This document shows, piece by piece, positions 34,679 to 44,046 of a DNA stretch of 64,000 nt. The position numbers and the translations under genes were made by a program. The notes beneath the pieces are model-generated. The model did not search any database and was not told the origin of the DNA. It worked only from the letters and a program-made list of their open reading frames with translations. Source of the stretch: Flavobacterium ardleyense (lineage in GTDB: Bacteria; Bacteroidota; Bacteroidia; Flavobacteriales; Flavobacteriaceae); the NCBI RefSeq assembly GCF_033547075.1, contig NZ_CP137891.1, positions 434,001 through 498,000 on the forward strand. Direction: 5' to 3'. Position 1 is the first letter of the stretch. Each line of letters opens with the position of its first letter.

Positions 34679-36055
34679 ATGAGAAATATTTTGCTAATAG
34701 GTGCAGGCCGTTCTGCATCCTCTTTAATTCGTTATTTGTTAGAAAAATCCAAATCAGAAAATCTTCATATTACAGTTGGTGATTTAGTCCTTGCAAATGC
34801 GCTGAAAATCACTCAAAATCATCCAAATACTTCCGCTATTGTTCTCGATATCTTTAATAAAGAATCTCGACAGTCTGAGATCGCTAAAGCTGATATCGTA
34901 ATATCTATGCTGCCCGCACATCTACATATTGAAGTAGCGAAAGACTGTATTATTTTCAAGAAAAATATGGTAACTGCTTCTTACATCAGTCCTGAAATGC
35001 AAAGTCTTGACGCCGAAGCAAAAGCGAATAACTTAATTTTCATGAATGAGATTGGATTAGATCCAGGTATCGATCACATGAGTGCAATGAAAACCATTCA
35101 CGAAATTAAAGAAAAGGGCGGAAAAATGATTCTGTTCGAATCTTTCTGCGGCGGACTTGTAGCTCCCGAATCTGACAATAATCTTTGGAATTATAAATTT
35201 ACTTGGGCTCCCCGTAATGTGGTTCTTGCCGGTCAAGGTGGTGCAGCAAAATTTATTCAAGAAGGCACTTATAAGTACATTCCTTACCACAAAGTATTCA
35301 GACGTACCGAATTTTTAAAAGTAGAAGGATACGGAAAATTTGAAGCTTACGCAAATAGAGATTCGTTGAAATACCGAAGTGTTTATGACTTAGACGATGT
35401 ACTTACTTTATACCGTGGAACCATCAGAAGAGTTGGCTACAGCAAAGCTTGGAATATGTTTGTCCAACTTGGAATGACCGACGATACCTATATCGTTGAT
35501 GAATCTGAAACAATGAGCAACCGTCAGTTTGTGAATTTATTTTTACCATTTCACCCGACCGATTCGGTCGAAATCAAAATGAGATTGCAACTTGGCATCG
35601 AGCAGGATGATATCATGTGGGAAAAACTCCAGGAGCTTGATTTATTTTCTAGAACTAAAATTATCGGTATCAAAGATGCTACTCCTGCACAGATGTTGCA
35701 GAAAATCTTGACTGATAGCTGGACTCTTGATCCAGAGGACAAAGATATGATTGTTATGTATCATAAATTTGGATACATCCTTGACGGTGAAGAAAAGCAG
35801 ATTGATAGTAAAATGGTATGCCTGGGCGAAGATCAAACTTATACCGCAATGGCCAAAACGGTTGGTCTTCCTGTTGCAATGGCGGCGATTCATATTCTTA
35901 ACGGAACAATTAAAACTCCAGGTGTACAATTACCAATTACCCCGGAAGTTTATCTTCCAATTCTAAAAGAATTAGAAGACTATGGAGTGATATTTAATGA
36001 AATAGAACTTCCATATATTGGATACAATCCCGACAAAGTAGTTCTAAAAATTTAA
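34679..36055 (+). CDS. Saccharopine dehydrogenase family protein
   Basis: A 458-residue NAD(P)-dependent enzyme. The N-terminal Rossmann motif MRNILLIGAGRSASSLIRYLL starts at residue 1. The middle has MNEIGLDPGIDHMSAMKTIHEI and ESFCGGLVAPESDNNLWNYKFTWAP, typical of saccharopine dehydrogenases and related carboxyaminopropyl reductases, with IAINGT-type end segment MAAIHILNGTIKTPGVQLP. A role in lysine degradation or synthesis is likely but not proved by context. Confidence 0.88.
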   Translation: MRNILLIGAGRSASSLIRYLLEKSKSENLHITVGDLVLANALKITQNHPNTSAIVLDIFNKESRQSEIAKADIVISMLPAHLHIEVAKDCIIFKKNMVTASYISPEMQSLDAEAKANNLIFMNEIGLDPGIDHMSAMKTIHEIKEKGGKMILFESFCGGLVAPESDNNLWNYKFTWAPRNVVLAGQGGAAKFIQEGTYKYIPYHKVFRRTEFLKVEGYGKFEAYANRDSLKYRSVYDLDDVLTLYRGTIRRVGYSKAWNMFVQLGMTDDTYIVDESETMSNRQFVNLFLPFHPTDSVEIKMRLQLGIEQDDIMWEKLQELDLFSRTKIIGIKDATPAQMLQKILTDSWTLDPEDKDMIVMYHKFGYILDGEEKQIDSKMVCLGEDQTYTAMAKTVGLPVAMAAIHILNGTIKTPGVQLPITPEVYLPILKELEDYGVIFNEIELPYIGYNPDKVVLKI

Positions 36056-36058
36056 AAA

Positions 36059-36098
36059 TAAAAAAAAATCGAAATAGTGATATTTCGATTTTTTTTTG
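36059..36098. terminator. Bidirectional terminator between convergent genes
   Basis: A perfect 10-bp stem AATCGAAATA / TATTTCGATT with a GTGA loop, A run on the left and T run on the right. Confidence 0.85.
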
Positions 36099-36106
36099 GT
36101 TTCTTC

Positions 36107-36784
36107 TTATCTTCTGCTATTGTAAATCATCACATAATAAAGCAATGTCCCTAGCGAACCAATTGCCGCAACCACATACGTTCGCGCTGCCCATTTAAGT
36201 GCATCTTTTGCTCCTGCGTGCTCCTCACGAGTTAGCATTCGTTTATTTTCTAACCAAGCCAAAGCGCGATTACTAGCATCATACTCTACAGGCAAAGTTA
36301 CAAATGCGAAAACTGTTGTAGCTGCAAAAATCACAATTCCGATTAATAATAACTGTGGAAAAGTATTGACCATCAAGATTCCTGCAATTAAAATCCACTG
36401 CACATAATTGGAAGCAACAGATACCACTGGAACAAGTTTAGACCTTAGTGTAAGCCAACTGTAAGCAGTTGCGTGTTGTACAGCGTGACCAACTTCGTGA
36501 GCTGCAACTGCCGCCGCTGCTGCATTGCGCTGACTATATACTGCTTCACTTAAATTTACAGTACGATCGGCAGGATTGTAATGATCTGTCAATCTACCAG
36601 GAGTAGAAATAACTTTCACATTTCGAATTCCGTGATCAGCAAGCATTTGCTCAGCAATCTCAGCACCGCTCATATTATTCTGCAAATGCAGTTTTGAATA
36701 CTTTTCAAATTTGGATTTAAGCCTAGCACTTACACCCCAACTCGCAAGCATAATTATACCGATAATAATCCAATATGACATCAT
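36107..36784 (-). CDS. YugP-like membrane zinc metallopeptidase
   Basis: A 225-residue protein with an N-terminal span (about 2-18), the zinc motif AAVAAHEVGHAVQHATAY (HEVGH at 96-100), two central spans (YVQWILIAGILMVNTFPQLLLIGIVIFAA) and a C-terminal span. NLSEAVYSQRN before the active site is typical of the YugP family (COG2738). Substrate unknown. Confidence 0.9.
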   Translation of the reverse strand: MMSYWIIIGIIMLASWGVSARLKSKFEKYSKLHLQNNMSGAEIAEQMLADHGIRNVKVISTPGRLTDHYNPADRTVNLSEAVYSQRNAAAAAVAAHEVGHAVQHATAYSWLTLRSKLVPVVSVASNYVQWILIAGILMVNTFPQLLLIGIVIFAATTVFAFVTLPVEYDASNRALAWLENKRMLTREEHAGAKDALKWAARTYVVAAIGSLGTLLYYVMIYNSRR

Positions 36785-36901
36785 AGTAATTTTGTGTTTA
36801 ATGAAATTCTAAGATAGCAAAATTTCTGCCAAAAAAATTCTTTCGAATATTTCGGGCAGAAATCAGTCATTTTGTCCTAGAAACTTTTAGAATCCATGTT
36901 T

Positions 36902-39900
36902 TTAGCCAACAAGGTTGATAATTTTTCCAGGAACTATAATTATTTTATTGGGCGTTTTGCCATCCAATTGTTTGATGGTACGCTCGTCTGCAAGAACGAT
37001 TGCTTCAATTTCGTCTTTAGTTAAAGTCAAAGGCAACTCTAGTAAAAACCTCATTTTTCCATTGAAGGAAACTGGATATTCTTTAGAGTTTTCAACTAAA
37101 TATTCTGGTCTAAATATTGGAAATGGAACTTCCGAAATACTTCCTTGATGTCCAAGACTACTCCATAGTTCTTCGGCGATGTGTGGAGCATAAGGTGAAA
37201 TTAATACGGCAAGCGGTTCTAAAATAGATCTGTTATGACAACCTTGAGCCGTTAATTCATTTACACAAATCATAAATGAACTCACCGACGTATTAAATGA
37301 GAATGTCGAAATATCTTCTTGAACTTTCTTAATTGTTTTATGCAGAGATTTCAAAGATTCAGCACTTGCAGGATCTGCAGTAACAATAAAACCACTATCA
37401 TCAAAGTACAGTCTCCATAATTTTTTAAGGAAACCAAATACTCCAGTAATCCCTGCAGTATTCCAAGGTTTTGCTTGTTCGAGTGGTCCTAAGAACATTT
37501 CGTACAAACGCAAAGTATCTGCTCCGTATTCATTACAAATATCGTCGGGATTGACAACATTGTATTTTGATTTAGACATTTTTTCTACTTCGCGACCGAC
37601 GATGTATTTGCCGTCTTCCAAAATGAACTCAGCATTTTTATAGTCTGAATATAATGGATGATTTTTGAATGCTTCAATATCCAATTCGTTGGTGATGTCA
37701 TTTATTACAGCTAAATCAACGTGAATTGGCGTAAAATGACTCCAATCAGAATCAGACTGTCTGATATTTCCGTAATCAGCTACTAACTTATTTAAAACAT
37801 CTTTTGCTTGTTCGTTAGATTCAGATATGAATTCTCTACTTTTGACCGCTTTTTCGATCAAGGATTTACTAAAGAAAACAGTTTTTCGATTTCCTTCTGT
37901 AGAAGTTGCATCGGTTGAATATTCCCATCTATAAACAAATGCACTCATCCCCAAAATCATTCCCTGATTAATCAGTTTTTTGAAAGGTTCTTCTTGATGT
38001 ACATATCCTCTGTCTTTCAAGAATTTATTCCAAAATCTTGAGTATAATAAATGACCAGTCGCGTGCTCGCTACCTCCAATATATAAGTCAACACCTTCCC
38101 AATAATTTTCTGCTTCGGCCGAAACAAATTCCTCCGTATTATGCGGATCCATATAACGCAACCAATACCAAGAACTTCCTGCCCAACCTGGCATTGTGTT
38201 TAATTCTAAAGCAAAAACAGTTTGCTCATCAATTAAAGAATTATCTACAACTGTATTCGAAATAGTATCCCAAGCCCAAACCGTTGCATTTCCTAAAGGT
38301 GGTTTCCCATCTTCGGTTGGCAAATATTTTTCAACTTCTGGAAGACGAATTGGCAAATGTTCCTTGGCAATCATCTGCGGAAGTCCATCCTTATAATATA
38401 CCGGAAATGGTTCTCCCCAATAACGCTGTCTCGAAAACACCGCATCACGAAGTCTGTAATTTATCTTTCCATATCCTTGATCAATATCCTCAAGTTCTTC
38501 GATAACTTTTGCAGTTGCTTCTTTATAGGCTAAGCCATTCAAGAAATCAGAATTTTCTAAAACAAATCTTTCTTTTGATCCGTAAGCTTGGTCCTCCAAA
38601 CTAATACCTTTGAAAATATTAACTATCTCTGGCATTCCTTCTTCTCCTTTAAAGTGATTCGCAAAAGCATAATCTCTATCGTCACCACAAGGCACAGCCA
38701 TTACAGCTCCCGTTCCATATCCAGCTAGAACATAATCCCCAATCCAAATTGGCATTGCTTTTTTGGTAAAAGGATGTTCAGCATAAGCACCGGTAAAAAC
38801 TCCCGAAATAGTTTTCACATCGGCCATACGCTCACGTTCGCTACGTTTGCTGGTAGTTTCTATATATTTCGCGACAGCTTCTTTCTGCTCTTCGGTGGTG
38901 ATTTTTTCAACCAATTCGTGCTCTGGCGCAAGGGTAAGGATAGTGGCACCGAAGATGGTGTCGGGGCGGGTTGTAAATACCCCGATCTGTTCAACATCCT
39001 CCCCCCGACCCCCTCCGAAGGAGGGGGAGACGGAGCGCTGACTAACTCTTGTGTCTAATTCATTTTTTATTTTACTTAGAACGGCAGAAATATCTTGCGC
39101 TACTTCATCGTTCGTGAAACGAAGTACTTTAAATAAATGTTTTTGTTCTAAAGCCAAAGTTCTTTCCTCATCTGCTAATTGTTGTTCGGGATCATTGTGA
39201 TATTCACCGTCAACCTCAACTATCAATCTTTTCTCCAAGCAAACAAAATCTGCTATGTATTTGCCAATTAGGTGCTGTCTTCTAAATTTAAACCCTAAAT
39301 TTTGTCTTCTTAGTTTAGACCATAAGACACCTTCAGCAAAAGTTGGCTCTTGTCTCATACCTGCTGCGTGCACAAGTAAATGTTTAGACAATAAAGGGTC
39401 ACCGGTCATATATTTCGGTTCGCCTCCCCCTGCTTCGGAGGGGGTCGGGGGGAGGACTTTAAATTGGACCATCGCCCCAACACTTTTTCCAATCCAGTTT
39501 CTCTGACTCTCCTTAATACTTTCGCTCCAGTCAATGACGTTCAGACCTTGCAAAAGTCTTTCGGCATAAGCAGAAATACGCATACTCCATTGCTTCATTT
39601 TCTTGCGCATCACTGGAAAACCACCACGTTCAGAGACGCCGTTTACGATTTCGTCATTTGCCAAAACGGTTCCTAGACCTGGACACCAGTTCACTTCGGT
39701 TTCGGCGAGGTAGGTCATTCTGTAATTAAGGAGCATTTTCTGTTTTTCGCTTTCGCTAAATGCATTCCAGTCATTAGCGGTAAATGAGGGTATATCGTCT
39801 GCTGCTACAGCATTTACTTTGGAATTGCCCTCTGCTGAAAAGATACGTTGAAGTTCATCAATTGACTTCGCTTGATCTGACTCTTTGCAATACCAAGAAT

Positions 39901-40351
39901 TAAATAATTCGGTAAAAATCCATTGAGTCCATTTATAATAAGAAGCATCAGAAGTACGAACTTCACGACTCCAATCGAAAGAAAATCCGATTTTATCTAG
40001 TTGCTCGCGGTATCTCGAGATATTTTCTTTGGTAGTTTTATCAGGATGTTGCCCTGTTTGTATAGCATACTGCTCGGCAGGAAGTCCAAAACTGTCATAT
40101 CCTTGAGGATGCAACACATTAAAACCTTCGTGGCGTTTGTATCTCGCAATAATATCCGAAGCGATATAACCTAGTGGATGACCAACGTGGAGTCCAGCGC
40201 CAGAAGGGTAAGGAAACATATCAAGCACATAATACTTTGGTTTTTCCTTCCCTAATCCGTCGGAAGTTGGAGGATTCTGAGCTGCGAAAGTTTGGTTTTC
40301 AGCCCAGTATTTTTGCCATTTGGCTTCTATTTTGCTCGGATTGTATTTCAT
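36902..40351 (-). CDS. leuS: Leucyl-tRNA synthetase with an in-frame DUF559 domain insertion
   Basis: A 1149-residue synthetase. HIGH motif PSGAGLHVGHPLGY near 50-63, editing motif FTTRPDTIFGATIL, and KMSKS motif VEKMSKSKYN are all intact. Residues ~299-452, between WIGKSVGAMVQFK and IGVFTTRPDT at the entry to the CP1 editing domain, are an insertion: a DUF559/Vsr-like nuclease domain (FAEGVLWSKLRRQNLGFKF, RRQHLIGKYIADFVC, IVEVDGEYHNDPE). Without it the protein would be about 995 residues, normal for Bacteroidetes. The reading frame is open throughout, so a functional enzyme with a looped-out domain seems likely, but this is untested. A TAAATTTG promoter element lies 66 bases upstream. Confidence 0.93.
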   Translation of the reverse strand: MKYNPSKIEAKWQKYWAENQTFAAQNPPTSDGLGKEKPKYYVLDMFPYPSGAGLHVGHPLGYIASDIIARYKRHEGFNVLHPQGYDSFGLPAEQYAIQTGQHPDKTTKENISRYREQLDKIGFSFDWSREVRTSDASYYKWTQWIFTELFNSWYCKESDQAKSIDELQRIFSAEGNSKVNAVAADDIPSFTANDWNAFSESEKQKMLLNYRMTYLAETEVNWCPGLGTVLANDEIVNGVSERGGFPVMRKKMKQWSMRISAYAERLLQGLNVIDWSESIKESQRNWIGKSVGAMVQFKVLPPTPSEAGGGEPKYMTGDPLLSKHLLVHAAGMRQEPTFAEGVLWSKLRRQNLGFKFRRQHLIGKYIADFVCLEKRLIVEVDGEYHNDPEQQLADEERTLALEQKHLFKVLRFTNDEVAQDISAVLSKIKNELDTRVSQRSVSPSFGGGRGEDVEQIGVFTTRPDTIFGATILTLAPEHELVEKITTEEQKEAVAKYIETTSKRSERERMADVKTISGVFTGAYAEHPFTKKAMPIWIGDYVLAGYGTGAVMAVPCGDDRDYAFANHFKGEEGMPEIVNIFKGISLEDQAYGSKERFVLENSDFLNGLAYKEATAKVIEELEDIDQGYGKINYRLRDAVFSRQRYWGEPFPVYYKDGLPQMIAKEHLPIRLPEVEKYLPTEDGKPPLGNATVWAWDTISNTVVDNSLIDEQTVFALELNTMPGWAGSSWYWLRYMDPHNTEEFVSAEAENYWEGVDLYIGGSEHATGHLLYSRFWNKFLKDRGYVHQEEPFKKLINQGMILGMSAFVYRWEYSTDATSTEGNRKTVFFSKSLIEKAVKSREFISESNEQAKDVLNKLVADYGNIRQSDSDWSHFTPIHVDLAVINDITNELDIEAFKNHPLYSDYKNAEFILEDGKYIVGREVEKMSKSKYNVVNPDDICNEYGADTLRLYEMFLGPLEQAKPWNTAGITGVFGFLKKLWRLYFDDSGFIVTADPASAESLKSLHKTIKKVQEDISTFSFNTSVSSFMICVNELTAQGCHNRSILEPLAVLISPYAPHIAEELWSSLGHQGSISEVPFPIFRPEYLVENSKEYPVSFNGKMRFLLELPLTLTKDEIEAIVLADERTIKQLDGKTPNKIIIVPGKIINLVG
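38998..39455 (-). mobile_element. DUF559-encoding element inside leuS, bounded by 32-bp inverted repeats
   Basis: The ends (38998-39029 and 39424-39455) are inverted copies matching at 31 of 32 bases, each built around the palindrome CCCCCTCCGAAGGAGGGGG (one base changed in one copy). In the protein they read LPPTPSEAGGGE and SPSFGGGRGED. Between them lies a complete DUF559 domain with likely PD-(D/E)xK residues (Asp in YIADF, EVD in IVEVDG). Rejoining the flanks in frame (net loss of about 459 bases) gives MVQFKDVEQIGVFTTRPDT, a natural LeuRS sequence, which supports insertion. Solo copies of the 32-bp repeat occur at 45459-45490 and 63895-63926. Confidence 0.85.
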
Positions 40352-40416
40352 TTTTGTTTAAAAAGGATGAGAATGAAAAAATTTCACAAAGTCGGAAATC
40401 TTTTTTATTTAGAGAA

Positions 40417-40424
40417 CAAATTTA
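40417..40424 (-). promoter_or_regulatory. Putative leuS promoter -7 element (TAAATTTG)
   Basis: It matches TAnnTTTG on the minus strand, 66 bases before the leuS ATG. Confidence 0.4.
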
Positions 40425-40513
40425 CATTTATTGTATCAAAACCAAAACTTTGACGTTATAAACTATGATTAAGAAATTTCTTTGTTATTTTTACACCACA
40501 ATTAAATTCCATT

Positions 40514-41389
40514 ATGAGCTCTAAGTTTGACAAATTTCAAAAGCGCCGACTAATTTCCTCTTATTTCTCTGTAATCTTAAGTATTTTTCTAGTACTTTTT
40601 CTCTTAGGAATTTTGGGATTATTTATTATAAATTCTAAAAAACTTTCTGACGATTTCAAGGAAGAGATCGCGATGACTGTTTTCTTTAAAACTGAAGCTA
40701 AGGACACCACTTTTGCAGCTTTTGAGCAACAATTAAAACAATCTGATTTTGCTAGGACTTTTGTTTACGTAACCAAAGAGCAAGCAGCAAAAGAACATAC
40801 CGACGTAATAGGCGAAGATTTTATCACTTTCCTAGGTGCAAATCCTCTGCAAGATTCGTTTGATATTCATCTAAAGGCAGACTACGTTGTAAATGATAGC
40901 ATTGCCAAAATAGAAAAGGAACTTCGTAAAAACGAAATGGTCGAAGACATTGTTTACGACAAGCAACTTGTAAATTTGGTCAATGATAATATTCAGAAAA
41001 TCACCATGTGGATTCTTATTGCCAGTGGATTTCTTGCACTCGTTGCGGTATTGCTAATTAATAGCTCAATGCGTCTCTCCATTCATAGCAACCGTTTTAT
41101 TATTAAGACGATGCAGATGGTAGGAGCAACAAAATCATTTATTCGTTCTCCTTTTATCTGGCGTAGTATTAGACTTGGAATAATAGGTGCTGTTTTGGCA
41201 ATATTGGCATTACTTGCCGTTTTGTACTATGTTGACACAAATTACCCTGGATTAGAAATTATACAAGACAAACCAATGATTGGTGCGGTACTATTAGCCG
41301 TACTGCTAGTGGGAATTCTTATCACTTGGATAAGTACATTTATAGCCACTCAGAGATTTTTAAACCTTCGCACAGACGATTTATATTAA
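40514..41389 (+). CDS. ftsX: Cell division protein FtsX
   Basis: A 291-residue membrane protein: first span about 20-42, an extracytoplasmic domain (about 45-165, with EEIAMTVFFKTEAKDTTFAAF and ANPLQDSFDIHLKADYV), then three spans in the FtsX-permease region (MWILIASGFLALVAVLLINSSMRL, LGIIGAVLAILALLAVLYYV, MIGAVLLAVLLVGILITWIS). It works with the ATPase FtsE, not in this window, to control peptidoglycan hydrolases at division. First gene of a tight four-gene operon. Confidence 0.93.
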   Translation: MSSKFDKFQKRRLISSYFSVILSIFLVLFLLGILGLFIINSKKLSDDFKEEIAMTVFFKTEAKDTTFAAFEQQLKQSDFARTFVYVTKEQAAKEHTDVIGEDFITFLGANPLQDSFDIHLKADYVVNDSIAKIEKELRKNEMVEDIVYDKQLVNLVNDNIQKITMWILIASGFLALVAVLLINSSMRLSIHSNRFIIKTMQMVGATKSFIRSPFIWRSIRLGIIGAVLAILALLAVLYYVDTNYPGLEIIQDKPMIGAVLLAVLLVGILITWISTFIATQRFLNLRTDDLY

Positions 41390-41395
41390 TATATT

Positions 41396-41632
41396 ATGAA
41401 CGAGCAACAACCGACAGAATTTCTTTTTCATAAAGAAAATTACAAAATTCTACTTATCGCATTGTGTATAATCGCACTTGGATTTATTTTAATGTCTGGT
41501 GGGGGAAGTGATGATCCGAAAGTTTTTAATGAAGAAATTTTCAATTTTAGACGAATCAGGTTAGCGCCTACAATGGTACTTATCGGAATTGGCGTTGCGA
41601 TATATTCAATATTAAGAAATCCCAAAAAATAA
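41396..41632 (+). CDS. DUF3098 membrane protein
   Basis: A 78-residue protein with two spans (YKILLIALCIIALGFILMSGG and APTMVLIGIGVAIYSIL) and the conserved GSDDPKVFNEEIFNFRRI linker typical of DUF3098. It lies 6 bases after ftsX and 3 before uppP. This gene order is common in Bacteroidetes. Function unknown. Confidence 0.85.
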   Translation: MNEQQPTEFLFHKENYKILLIALCIIALGFILMSGGGSDDPKVFNEEIFNFRRIRLAPTMVLIGIGVAIYSILRNPKK

Positions 41633-41635
41633 TTA

Positions 41636-42445
41636 ATGGACTTTTTTCAAGCTATTATTCTGGCCATAATCGAAGGGCTTACAGAATATTTACCCGTGTC
41701 TTCTACAGGACACATGATTTTTGCAAGTTCTTACTTTGACATTCAAAATGAAGATTTTGTAAAACTATTTCAAGTATCAATTCAGTTCGGAGCCATTTTG
41801 GCGGTTGTGGCATTGTATTGGAAAAAGTTTTTTGACTTTTCTAAATTCGATTTCTACCTAAAACTTATATATGCTGTAATTCCTGCACTTGTTCTAGGAT
41901 TATTTTTTGATGATATGATTGAAGCAGTTTTAGGAAATCCTATTCCAATTGCTATCGTATTAATCCTTGGAGGTTTTGTACTTCTGTTTATCGATAATTA
42001 TTTCAAAAACCCTAAAGTTTTCAAAGAAGAAGATATCAGCGTTCGTCAGGCAATTACAATTGGTTTTTGGCAATGTCTTGCAATGATGCCAGGTACAAGC
42101 CGCTCTGCTGCTTCTATTATCGGTGGTATGCAACAAGGACTTGATCGTAAGACTGCTGCTGAATTTTCGTTCTTTCTAGCTGTACCAACAATGGCGGCAG
42201 TAACTTGCTACTCTGTTTTCTTGAAGACTTATGAGCAAACACAAATGAAAGGCTATGAACTAATTTTGAAATCTACCGAAAATACCACTATGTTTCTAAT
42301 TGGTAATGTAATTGCATTTGTAGTTTCGATTATTGCCATTAAGTTTTTTATAGGAGTTATCAAACAATATGGTTTCAAACCTTGGGGTTATTACCGAATT
42401 ATAGTTGGCGTACTTTTACTTATTTACTTCTCATATATAAAATAG
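41636..42445 (+). CDS. uppP: Undecaprenyl-diphosphatase (UppP/BacA)
   Basis: A 269-residue integral membrane phosphatase recycling the lipid carrier for cell-wall synthesis. The two active-site motifs are EGLTEYLPVSSTGHMIF (13-29) and MMPGTSRSAASIIGGM (about 156-171). Seven or eight spans are visible. It follows DUF3098 by 3 bases and precedes truB by 6. Confidence 0.95.
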   Translation: MDFFQAIILAIIEGLTEYLPVSSTGHMIFASSYFDIQNEDFVKLFQVSIQFGAILAVVALYWKKFFDFSKFDFYLKLIYAVIPALVLGLFFDDMIEAVLGNPIPIAIVLILGGFVLLFIDNYFKNPKVFKEEDISVRQAITIGFWQCLAMMPGTSRSAASIIGGMQQGLDRKTAAEFSFFLAVPTMAAVTCYSVFLKTYEQTQMKGYELILKSTENTTMFLIGNVIAFVVSIIAIKFFIGVIKQYGFKPWGYYRIIVGVLLLIYFSYIK

Positions 42446-42451
42446 TTCAAG

Positions 42452-43156
42452 ATGAAAAATGCAGAAGATTTCGTCAACGGAGAAGTTATTTTAATAGACA
42501 AACCACTTACTTGGACCTCATTTCAAGCGGTTAATAAAATGAAGTGGGCTTTAAAAAGCAAACTTGATTTAAAGAAAATTAAGATTGGCCACGCTGGAAC
42601 TTTGGATCCACTTGCCACGGGATTATTGATTGTTTGTACTGGAAAATTTACCAAGAGAATAACCGAAATTCAATCGCAGCAAAAAGAATACACCGGAACT
42701 TTCTATATTGGTGCTACTACTCCATCTTATGATTTGGAAACAGAAATAGACCAAACTTTTCCGATAGACCATATTACTCCTGAAGTAATTCAGAAAACAA
42801 CATTGCAGTTTCTGGGCGAAATAGACCAAAGACCGCCGATATATTCAGCAATCAAAAAAGATGGAGTTCGTCTGTACGAGCATGCACGAGCTGGTGAAAC
42901 TGTAGATATTCCCCTTAGAAAAACTACGATTCACGAGTTCGAAATTACTAGAATTGCATTACCAGAAATAGATTTTAGAGTTGCCTGTAGCAAAGGAACT
43001 TACATCAGATCCTTAGCTTTTGACTTTGGAGCCGCGCTAAATTCAGGCGGACACCTTACCGCATTACGCCGAACTAAGATTGGCGATTATTCTGTAGAAG
43101 ATGGGATTTCGCCAGAAGAGTTCGAAAATCAGATTAGCCAAATCGCTGAAAATTAG
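42452..43156 (+). CDS. truB: tRNA pseudouridine(55) synthase
   Basis: A 234-residue enzyme. The catalytic Asp52 is in GHAGTLDPLATGLL (46-59), and LIDKPLTWTSFQAVNK lies at the start. VACSKGTYIRSLAFDFGAAL near 178 completes the TruB signature. It makes pseudouridine 55 in the T-loop of tRNAs. The extra C-terminal PUA domain of some homologues is absent, as in many Bacteroidetes. Last gene of the ftsX operon. Confidence 0.95.
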   Translation: MKNAEDFVNGEVILIDKPLTWTSFQAVNKMKWALKSKLDLKKIKIGHAGTLDPLATGLLIVCTGKFTKRITEIQSQQKEYTGTFYIGATTPSYDLETEIDQTFPIDHITPEVIQKTTLQFLGEIDQRPPIYSAIKKDGVRLYEHARAGETVDIPLRKTTIHEFEITRIALPEIDFRVACSKGTYIRSLAFDFGAALNSGGHLTALRRTKIGDYSVEDGISPEEFENQISQIAEN

Positions 43157-43211
43157 ATAATTTCTATTGATATTTTCGTAATTTTATATTTAGAATTAAA
43201 ATTTCATTCAA

Positions 43212-43373
43212 ATGAAAACTGAAGATAAAAAGCCAAAAAATCTTGCAATCCCTGGCAAACCAATGTCAAAAGAAGAATTTGTTTCTTTGATAAAAGAGGC
43301 AGAGGAAGGTGAGTTTATGAGTCTGGATGAGTTTGATAAAAGATTTGAAGAATGGAGACTTAATAGAAAATAA
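43212..43373 (+). CDS. Small antitoxin-like protein (53 aa)
   Basis: A short frame starting MKTEDKKPKNLAIPGKPMSK and continuing EEFVSLIKEAEEGEFMSLDE, FDKRFEEWRLNRK. The acidic helix followed by a tryptophan-containing basic end resembles the C-terminal, toxin-binding part of small RelB/Phd-type or DUF2683-type antitoxins. No toxin-sized gene follows; about 135 bases of apparently non-coding DNA separate it from the next gene. Real but unassigned is the best call. Confidence 0.5.
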   Translation: MKTEDKKPKNLAIPGKPMSKEEFVSLIKEAEEGEFMSLDEFDKRFEEWRLNRK

Positions 43374-43508
43374 AAAAGATGCTTGTAGCGTGAAAACTTT
43401 TACCTAATAATCAGCCGCATTATAACGACAAGTGAAATTTAAACCGCCTGGCACGGAAGTCATTCTCCAGATTACAAACAATCCATCAAAACTATTTCAA
43501 TCTAGTTA

Positions 43509-44045
43509 ATGAAACATATTCTTTTAATTCTGATTCTACTTTTTACTTCTATCGCATCTTCTCAAGAAGAAATATCTCATCCAACCTTTTCAGACTTTGC
43601 ACAATTCGAAGTTTCAATTCCTCTACAAGGAAATAAAAACCGAGGCGACCAATTTCCAGATGGAACTTCCAATAACAATTGGTTTTTGCCCGATGGTGTA
43701 AATGCTAATTTTGGCTACGGAATACACTACAAAAATGTAATTGGTCTAAGCGCAAATACAGGAATTGGAATGAAATTATCCGACAAGTTAGTTATAGCTC
43801 CAATTTTTGCAAACCTTCGGATTATGCCAAAAGTTGGAGAAGAAACTAGGCTGGGAATTGATTTAGGATTAGGCCAGTCTTTCGCGCTCGGTAGAGGAAA
43901 TTTACAAGGAACTTTTAAAAGAGCCAAACTAAATCTTGAGTCAGATGGAAGACAACTTTTTATCGAATTTGTTTCGTACGGGATCAACTTTAATAATACA
44001 AATCAACAAAGCATCAGCATCGGAATTGCTTTAGTATCTTTTTAA
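43509..44045 (+). CDS. Secreted hypothetical protein, beta-rich
   Basis: A 178-residue protein with signal peptide MKHILLILILLFTSIASSQ. The mature part alternates polar and hydrophobic residues with glycine turns (GYGIHYKNVIGLSANTGIGMKL, RLGIDLGLGQSFALGRGNLQGTF, QQSISIGIALVSF), compatible with an outer-membrane beta-barrel. Its stop is one base before the next gene, so the two are one operon. Not assigned to a family. Confidence 0.65.
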   Translation: MKHILLILILLFTSIASSQEEISHPTFSDFAQFEVSIPLQGNKNRGDQFPDGTSNNNWFLPDGVNANFGYGIHYKNVIGLSANTGIGMKLSDKLVIAPIFANLRIMPKVGEETRLGIDLGLGQSFALGRGNLQGTFKRAKLNLESDGRQLFIEFVSYGINFNNTNQQSISIGIALVSF

Positions 44046-44046
44046 A

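Noticed and set aside
38998..39029. CRISPR-like repeat
   Set aside because: The 32-bp copies are far apart and inverted, with no regular spacers and no cas genes.
38998..39455. Intein inside leuS
   Set aside because: No intein splicing motifs (N-terminal Cys/Ser, terminal His-Asn) are seen; the segment is a DUF559 domain bounded by DNA inverted repeats.
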